Part shown: positions 57,330 to 64,000 of the stretch, piece after piece
Position numbering within the stretch: the stretch's first letter is position 1
Layout: every line of letters starts with the position of its first letter
From: Amaurobius ferox
Taxonomy: Eukaryota; Arthropoda; Arachnida; Araneae; Amaurobiidae
Direction: 5' to 3'
DNA: 64,000 nucleotides
Assembly: GCA_951213105.1 (NCBI GenBank)
Contig: OX578133.1
Coordinates: 141,849,313 to 141,913,312, forward strand
The notes under the pieces: generated by a model
Told to the model about the DNA's origin: nothing
The model's database searches: none
What the model saw: the letters and a program-made list of their open reading frames with translations, nothing else
Translations under genes and position numbers: made by a program

Positions 57330-57686
57330 ACTGTATGCTTTATTTCATTTTATAAAGGTGAGTTTTTTTTACTATGTTCATGCCACCAGGTTGGTATCAT
57401 TTATTTTATTTTGTAAAATTATTAAAATGAGCTTAAATATTCATTAGCATATATTTTGGATATTTTCATCTTTACAAAAGAAAGAAATGTACAATGTATT
57501 AAAAATATTTTGTAATATTACTGTGAGAAAAAATGAAATTATATGATATAAGTATTTTACGTTATATTTACTTATCTGCATAATTGTTTTGTAATGAAAA
57601 ACCAAAGAGGTCATGTGATATAATTAAGGGTTCAAATTTACGAAAACATGGTATGAAATCCAATTCATGTGTTAATATGTGATATA
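57330..57686 (+). repeat. Downstream part of the FMO segmental duplication (B side), before R1
   Basis: Homologous to about 17620-17950: TGTAAAATTATTAAAATGAGC, GTAATATTACTGTGA and the TATGTGATAT that marks the R1 insertion site. Confidence 0.7.
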
Positions 57687-58620
57687 TTACTTTCCTTATA
57701 TACATAACGTATAAGGAAGTTATTGTGATGGGGTCGAAAATTCGAATTCGAGGTTTCGACGGGAGAGCACGTTTCAAGCATCCCTGATCACGAATCAAAC
57801 ATTTTTGAGGTGATGTCTGAGTGTGTGTATGTGTGTGTGTGTGTGTGTATGTCAGTGAGCCTGTGGAGACGATATCTCACGAACGAATAGAGCGATTCGA
57901 ATGAAATTTGGTACATAAATCACAATCTGTGAATACTGGAAGCCTATTGTTTTTAAACGTTATCGAATGTTCAGAACCCCCCTAAATTTTCGAGTGAAAT
58001 TTTGAAAAAATCATCAAAAAATCAAAAGCCTTAATAAAGTTGCGCAAATAGACATTTCGTATGTAAATTTTCCTTAGAAAGCGATTGATAAAAACTTTGG
58101 AACACTAGCATGAACCGTTCTCGAGATATTGCACATTTTCAAAATAAATTTATAAAAAATCCCATAAATTAAAAAATATATATATTAACTGTTGAGAAAC
58201 TTTTTCACTTTTCATATGTAATACCATGCGATAAATTTGGTGACATTATTCTCGTGAATCTAGCTCATTCCATTCATGAGAAAGATACTTTGAGTAATAC
58301 TTTTGTATTTGAACACCAATAGTCATGTATGTGCTATAAGAATAACTTATTTCTCTGTTTATAACGCTTGGCGAGATTTTGGCGACGAATTTGGCTGAAT
58401 GTCGCCAACTTGGCGACTTTTTTAAATGCTGTCAAATTAACGGAAATCTTGCCAAATGGATAAAAATGACGCTAAATCAATGGAAATGACGACTAATTGA
58501 CGAACATTCAATATCTTGGAAAGAATATAAGTATCTACTATAATAAAAACCCATTTTTTACTGTAAAAGTAGTAAATTCATTGCATTATATAAGGAAAGT
58601 CATGTGTTCCCCACATCAGA
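57687..58620 (+). mobile_element. R1 repeat copy (type b), full length, with a paralogous empty site
   Basis: 5' hairpin ACTTTCCTTATATACATAACG...TATAAGGAAGT, then GAATTCGAGGTTTCGACGGG, (GT)n, GATATCTCACGAACGAATAG and ATTCGAATGAAATTTGGTAC, a stretch of TCGCCAA-type short repeats (58380-58500). It ends ATATAAGGAAAGTCATGTGT followed by TCCCCACATCAG. The same flanks are contiguous near 17951 downstream of copy A (TATGTGATATCTTTC...TATTGTTTGTAAATATTT), so the element inserted here after the duplication, or was lost from the other side. Confidence 0.8.
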
Positions 58621-58640
58621 TTTTTTTCTTTTGTACTTGT

Positions 58641-59520
58641 TATTGTTTGTAAATATTTATCGAGTTGCATATTCAAGTTTAGAAACTATATGTAATTAGA
58701 AATTTTGAGGTGTTTATTGTACATTTCGCATACAGTTCATTTGTCATATTATAGCCGTGACTGGAAAATTGCAGGGCAATACAAACGCATTTCTTTTTTA
58801 AGATATACTTTTAAATGCATAAATTAAGTTCTAGTTTGTTTGTGTTTCCTCGTGTTATGATACTTTACTTTATATTCCGTTATGTATAAACTATGCTATT
58901 ATGTTCCGTTGTATAGTCTATATTATATTCTGTTAGTACTGTGTATTATTTCATATAATCTATGAGCTATAAATTAATTAATGTTTTATTGTAGAATGCA
59001 TGCAATGTGTTTCATGTTATTACGTTCCTGTTATATAGATTATACTTCCGATATATACCTTATGTTATTTAGTTTCTATTAATATTTTTATTAATAAATA
59101 AAGTTATTTTTTACTTCTGTATCTATATGTAGCTGTATAAATGTTTTAAATCTAAACACAGTCAAGAATATTAAATGATCAAATGTCCAAAACTTAAAGC
59201 ATAGATACTTTAAAGTTTAAAGAACAAAATTTTAGGTGCACAAACGTATTACCATTCACAAATATTAGATGATAGTTTAATGCTAAAATTTCTTTAATTT
59301 TCAAAAGTTTAGACGCTTTAACGTGCTGATGCTCAAAAGTTTAAGTGAGCTAGTTGAGATGCTCTAAAGATTTTGTTGTCAACATATTAAAAGCGCAAAC
59401 ATTTAGGTGTCAAAAGGCAATAAAATTATGATATCATTGAGTAGATAAAAACCCAAATTTTACTCTAAAATTTTTACTCTAAGCAATTAAATAAACTTAA
59501 CGGCCTAGCAAATAACGGAC
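58641..59520 (+). repeat. Downstream part of the FMO segmental duplication (B side), after R1
   Basis: Homologous to about 17985-19010: TATTGTTTGTAAATATTT, AAATGCATAAAT, AGAATGCATG(C/T)AA, AAGAATATTAAATGATC, and a single unit of the 145-bp repeat from 59365. Confidence 0.7.
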
Positions 59521-60215
59521 ATATTGATCAAGTTCCAAAGTGTTCGCTATTAAGAGGTTTTACTGTTAAAAGAAAAGCTATGTGTATAACAATTTAAAAA
59601 TAGTCCACGACACTATACAATAATATCAAATTAATCCACAATATTATATCTCTTTATAATAAAAAAAAATCTAGGTGCAGCTGCTGGCGACGACCAAATC
59701 CTTTTAAAATAGGGATATTTCTTGTCAAGGCTAACCTATGGCATCAAATGATTTGCAATTTTGAATAATGATTTAGAATACTTTGCCATGTGTCATCTTT
59801 TATTTTGGTTACCATTCGAAAAAAAAATTATATTTGTTATACAATTTTGAAGCGAAAATGTATGTACACTATTTTTGTATGAAAATTATATTTCGTCCTT
59901 TTCGTACGTTATTAAAATCTAATATTTCATTGTGGAAAACATCGCTGCCATTTCAAAAGTATTAATATTTAAACGGTGCCATTAAAAATAAATTTATTGT
60001 TCAGAGCTATGATCATGGAGGCAAAGGTCGCTAACTGCATGGCAATATACTGAAGCTATCGTTGAGACATTCGTTATATTTGGATATCGTTGTCGAGAGA
60101 ATAACGTAGATTAACTTATTTTTGTAAATATGTACCTGAACGTTACTTATTTACATAAAAAACGCTTTTTAAATCTATATTAAAAAAAAAGATTGATAGC
60201 AATTTTCACTCTTAT
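59521..60215. other. Intergenic DNA, nothing recognised
   Basis: AT-rich; the 60-codon frame at 59783 is not supported. Confidence 0.45.
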
Positions 60216-60525
60216 TAGGGGCATATCACGCCTGCTTCGAGGGTGCACATGGATTGCATAAGTGGACTGAACGGCCTATGCGCCCACTTTATCAATTAGT
60301 TTCTGACTTTTTAAGAGGAGTCGTGGAAATTGGTCTTTTGGCGGTGAGTGAGCGACAGCGAACTGTAGGCGGCTCTCCAACTGGTGTATTACGCCTCCGT
60401 AGCAGATGTCAGGAAAAAGCTTCCGAAGCGAACTTAGCGTCAGTGAGTAGGATCGAAACTCCCCCCAATACGAGTTCCGGGGGTTGGTGAGGGCCAACGA
60501 GCAGGAAGGCGGAACCCCCCTTGTA
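60216..60525. other. GC-rich island of unknown origin
   Basis: Roughly half G+C in a region otherwise far more AT-rich, with a 78-codon plus-strand frame (60254) and an 89-codon minus-strand frame (60276) overlapping. It contains GGCGGCTCTCCAACTGG, CTCCCCCCAATACGAG and GGAAGGCGGAACCCCCC. I recognise no protein family; a fragment of a retroelement or a transferred piece are both possible. Confidence 0.4.
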
Positions 60526-61016
60526 ATAATATAAAAATGGTTCACAAAATAAAAAAATTCGCCAAACTTGAGAATCCCACTCCGAAATTGAAGTTAGCCC
60601 TGAAGAGTGTTAATTCGCATGCCTTTGAATTTAAGAGGGTTTTTCATATTTAAGACCTAAAAAAGAACGAAAACTTCCGCTTATAAATGAAGAGTGATAA
60701 CCTAAGGGATTTTCCACATTTATTCGAGATACATTCTAATCTCGGTCTTAGTGAGGCGAGACTAATCTCTGGATTCATTCCAGGCTGCTTCAATCAAGTT
60801 TGCCAATTTTCTTTTACATTTCCTTGGCAATTACTTTCCACAATGCCACTGCCTTTGGAACTTATTCTTAGAAATCATTCAAGTCGTTGAAATATCCCGA
60901 TTTCTTTCAAGGTATGCTTACTTTACGCGTGGAGGCACATGGCAAACTGAGGTCAGTCGTTTCAATTTTTGAAGTCGGGTAAAATACAATGTACTAGTAG
61001 TATGCTGGGTCTATGA

Positions 61017-61430
61017 CAGTGGTTCTCAAACATTTCTTTCTCAGAACCCATTTTTACCCTTAAAATTATGGAAGACCCGCTGGGTGATCTGGGGGTATGG
61101 ATATTATACTACAAATTTTAAAATATAAATTAAAAACCAATTTTTGATACATAGTAAAATGTAGCAGCTAAAACAATATTAATCACAATAAATAAAATAA
61201 AAAATTTATAAAGTTGAAAAAGAAAATAAACTTAAAAGAATATTTATAACAATGCATTCAATAAGATAGCTCACTTCTTTGCACACAATAAATTAAACTT
61301 ACACACATTATATATTTAATAATAAAAATATATTTTTTATGAAATTTTTTTTTAATATTTAAATTAAAAAAACGCAATATCTCAAGAATGACGCTTGCTG
61401 GCATTATTTGAATGATAACATACTATTAAA
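61017..61430 (+). mobile_element. hAT-like element, left end only
   Basis: CAGTGGTTCTCAAACATTTC followed by TTTCTCAGAACCCATTTTTA is the typical start of hAT-family non-autonomous elements (CAGxGGTTCTCAA). The complementary right end is not found before the R1 copy at 61438, so the element is truncated or interrupted. Confidence 0.6.
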
Positions 61431-61437
61431 TTAAAAA

Positions 61438-62252
61438 AATCTGATGTGAGCAGTACATGACTTTCTCTGCAGACTCATATTCACGTTTACTTTTATTTCT
61501 TCCATAATGCATTTAATTGAGTTTCATTGCACGAAATTACAGTCATAGTTATTTTAAATGACACTGAATTTGCACGTTTACTTTAATTTTCGTTTTCATT
61601 TAGTAACTGGAATTATTTTCAAAGGTAGCGTGGTGAAAATGCAAAAAACTAAAATGTCTCGAGAATGTCTAGTCCTAGAGAAACGGGGTTGATCTTATTT
61701 TTTTCGTCGTCAAAAATTACGTATAAAATAACCATTTAACTGATATATATGAGCATACGTAGTTTTTTTATTTTTAGATTTAACGATTTTTGAGGGCCAT
61801 TTCGCAAGAATAAGGTAGGTTCTTTTTTTTTCGAATCGTACCAAAATCTAATCAGCACCAGATAAATCTACAAGTGATTTATCTACCAAATTTTGTGACA
61901 TTTGGTCGATTGGTTTTTCAGCTGGAATGGATACAGGGAATTTTTGTAAGCCATTTCGCAAAAAAACGCAGATTCTTTTATCCCAAATCGTACCAAAATC
62001 TAATCAACATCAGAGTCACCCACAAGGGACTTATCTATGAAATTTTATGAAATTCGGTCGATTAGTTTTTCAGTTAGAGTGGATACACAATCTGCACAGA
62101 CAGATACACACACACACAGATGTCACGCTAAAAATAGTTTTTTCGTGTTCTAGAGGTCGCAAAACGTGTAGATCCGTCGAAAACTCGAGTTGTGATTTGC
62201 GGCACGATTCAAATACTTTCCCTATACATTACTTTGTATTGCAGGGAAAGTA
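61438..62252 (-). mobile_element. R1 repeat copy (type a), both ends present
   Basis: 3' end CTGATGTGAGCAGTACATGA, then ACAGACTCATATTCACG and the body with two successive CCATTTCGCAA...AATCGTACCAAAATCTAATC blocks, (CAGA)/(CA) runs near 62100, and the 5' hairpin ACTTTCCCTATACATTAC...TGCAGGGAAAGT at 62215-62252. Confidence 0.8.
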
Positions 62253-62429
62253 AAAAAGCATAAGAAAATGACTATTTTTGTAACAATTTCTGGAATATTT
62301 ATATTTTTACAATTATATTTTGAGTTTCGAAGAAAAAAAAAATGTTCGGAAAATTGAGGGCCATCCATCGTGAAAATCAATAGGCCTCTGATGCATATCG
62401 TGTTAAATTTTATCGAATTTCTTAATTTG

Positions 62430-62605
62430 TGCGAGCGATATCGTCTTTACAGACTCAGACAGACAGACACACAGATATCATTGAACAGTGGTTGATTCTT
62501 ATTCAGGAGGCTCAAAACGTGTGGATCCATCAAAATTCGAGGGTCGAATTTTTGTCCTCCATTACAATACTTTTCGCCATATATATTGCAGGAAAAGTAA
62601 AAATA
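62430..62605 (-). mobile_element. R1-related short fragment
   Basis: CAGACTCAGACAGACAGACAC, GGCTCAAAACGTGTGGATCC and ATTACAATACTTTTCGCCAT with TGCAGGAAAAGTAAAA follow the order of the R1 hairpin end at 62100-62252 but are diverged. Confidence 0.55.
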
Positions 62606-63028
62606 AAAATACATTGTTAACGTAATTAAAAGTTATCATTGTGTTACGAATACTAAAACGAAACTGTAAAACTTTGGATTTCATTGATATCATATCATTG
62701 TATATCATAATCAACCAGCCTTATTATCATCTATAAGTAAACTATGTTTGATCGTAGATAAGGCATAACCTCTCCGCCCTGTATTTTAAACATAAAACTT
62801 TTAAAATATTGTGTCAGTCTTAAAACTCTTCAGTTAATTCTCGCTAAGTTAAATTTAGTCGTAGTATACATATAACGAGCATAGAAGTCTAAAATACAAC
62901 CTAATCGAGCTTAGATTTTTTTTTTAATGATATTCTGTAGTATCACTATTTTAACTCGTAAACATTTTTTCTTACAATTTTTATCAATCTGAAGTCAATC
63001 ATTTTTACTTCTTTACATAGCATAAATG

Positions 63029-63071
63029 CCCTTTTTGGTAGGTCGGACGGTCTGGGTCTCAACAACAACAA
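63029..63071 (+). mobile_element. 5'-truncated copy of the 5S-derived SINE (43 bp) with 13-bp target duplication
   Basis: GGTAGGTCGGACGGTCTGGG plus TCTCAACAACAACAA matches the 3' end of the SINE at 32447-32834. It is flanked by the perfect direct repeat CATAGCATAAATG (63016-63028 and 63072-63084). Confidence 0.85.
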
Positions 63072-63084
63072 CATAGCATAAATG

Positions 63085-63850
63085 TATAAAGGAAATATTG
63101 TGATGGGGGTCGAAAATTCAAATTCGAATTTCCGACGAACAGCACCTTTAATCATCCCTGAGCTCGAATCAAACGTTTTTGAGGTGGTGTATGTGTGCTA
63201 GTGTGTATGTATGTTGTTGTTGTTGAGATCCAGACGGTCCGACCTACCAGAAAGGTGTAAGGTGACTGTAGTGTGTATGTATGTGTGTTTTAGTGGGTAT
63301 ATGTGTTAGTGTGTATGTATGTGTGTTTCAGTCTGAATGTGAGTTAGCGTGTATGTATGTGTGTATGTTAGTGTGTATCCGTGAGTCTGTGGAAGCGATA
63401 ACTCATGAACGAATGGAGCGTTTAAGAATAATTCAGTACGATTATTATAATGAATAAATAATGGGACCCTATTGATTGTAAGCAATATTGAATGTTTGGA
63501 CCCCTCCCCTCAAATTCTCAAATGAAATTTTGAAAAGGCATAAAAGATCAGGAACTTTAATAATGTTAAATAAATAATCATTTCATACGTTAATTTTTTG
63601 TATTCGAGACATTTTTGTCTCTCGAGACATTGAACGTTCTTCTGAAGAAAATTATGAAACAAAAATACGTAAACTTGGAAGAAGTAGAATTTACATATAC
63701 TATACTGTTAAATATCCAGATTGGCCGACTCACCCTAGGACATCAGCAGCTATTTGAGTGGCCAGATATATACTATACTGTGTGACTCATCAATTTGAAT
63801 CATTTTTCGTGATCTAGCTTGTTCCATTTACGAAAGAAGACCGCAATATT
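63085..63850 (+). mobile_element. R1 repeat copy (type b), interrupted by a SINE fragment
   Basis: TATAAAGGAAATATTGTGATGG, GAAAATTCAAATTCGAATTTC, CATCCCTGA and CAAACGTTTTTGAGGTG, GT-rich runs, then GATAACTCATGAACGAATGG, as in the copy at 57687. It fades near the window end, where a TCGCCAAAATGGAC motif remains at about 63974. Confidence 0.7.
63214..63268 (-). mobile_element. 5'-truncated copy of the 5S-derived SINE (55 bp) with 15-bp target duplication
   Basis: Plus-strand reading TTGTTGTTGTTGAGATCCAG, ACGGTCCGACCTACCAGAAA and GGTGTAAGG is the SINE 3' end in reverse. It is flanked by TAGTGTGTATGTATG on both sides (63199-63213 and 63269-63283), inside the GT-rich part of the R1 copy. Confidence 0.85.
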
Positions 63851-64000
63851 TTTGTACTGTGCGCCAAACAATTAGCCAGTTATAATTTAGTTCACTGTAT
63901 TTAATTGAATGTTGCATTTTAATATGGATTTTATAATTGAGTATAATCAAGTCATTTTGTTTTGTTCAATAAAGTCGCCAAAATGGACAAATTTCACATC

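Noticed and set aside
60254..60545. Overlapping ORFs in the GC-rich island as genes
   Set aside because: Both strands are open simply because stop codons are rarer in GC-rich DNA; no recognisable family.

Overview
This window looks like nuclear DNA from an AT-rich arthropod genome, most likely an arachnid and probably a spider. The evidence is split, intron-containing genes of the flavin-containing monooxygenase (FMO) family, no operons, very long repeat-filled introns, and a mobile-element set typical of arthropods: Helitrons, Tc1/mariner, a Penelope-like element, a LINE fragment, MITEs and a 5S-rRNA-headed SINE. The species assignment is inference from protein and repeat style, not from a database.

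Genes. There are two tandem, same-strand FMO copies, each with three recognisable coding exons joined in phase 0. Copy A runs 5764-13587. Copy B runs 33703-53252, with a detached C-terminal remnant at 55310-55494. The copies belong to a larger segmental duplication whose homologous anchors run from about 5560 to 18520 in copy A and about 33560 to 59200 in copy B. Neither copy is intact as written. Copy A has lost the GT of its exon-1 splice donor and carries a 1-nt deletion in exon 2, but its exon 3 and membrane-anchor region are complete. Copy B has good exons 1 and 2 but a stop codon in exon 3, and its anchor-coding segment now lies about 2 kb away. Exon 1 is a mosaic of near-identical and diverged blocks, as expected from gene conversion.

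Repeats, left to right. (1) 1008-about 4620: a Penelope-like retroelement with an inverted, 5'-truncated, almost identical second copy (1008-2096 against 3440-4528). (2) 6.2-12.4 kb: introns of FMO A with a decayed Tc1, a LINE 3' end, small MITEs and a tandem repeat. (3) 13.8-33.5 kb: intergenic DNA with a decayed Tc1 on the minus strand, two large fold-back MITEs, two adjacent tandem arrays of about 145-150 bp period, a Tc1 element with complete ends, a tandem array of about 195 bp period, a hairpin MITE and a 388-bp 5S-derived SINE with a perfect 11-bp target duplication. (4) 34.1-48.8 kb: intron 1 of FMO B, filled by a head-to-tail dimer of an unnamed repeat ('R2'), copies of a second unnamed repeat ('R1') and a perfect head-to-tail trimer of non-autonomous Helitrons (38800-48159). 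(5) 49.1-52.4 kb: intron 2 of FMO B, with further R1 and R2 copies; the R2 copy ends 12 nt before exon 3. (6) 55.7-64.0 kb: downstream duplicated DNA with R1 copies, one of which has a matching empty site beside FMO A, a hAT-like end, a GC-rich island and two very short 5'-truncated SINE copies with perfect target duplications.

How it fits together: this is a duplicated detoxification-enzyme locus that is decaying while rolling-circle-type and other mobile DNA expands its introns. The most notable points are the Helitron trimer, the R1 and R2 families (hairpin near each end, tandem or empty-site evidence, no named superfamily I can assign), the mobile-element DNA abutting two splice acceptors, and the 5S-derived SINE.
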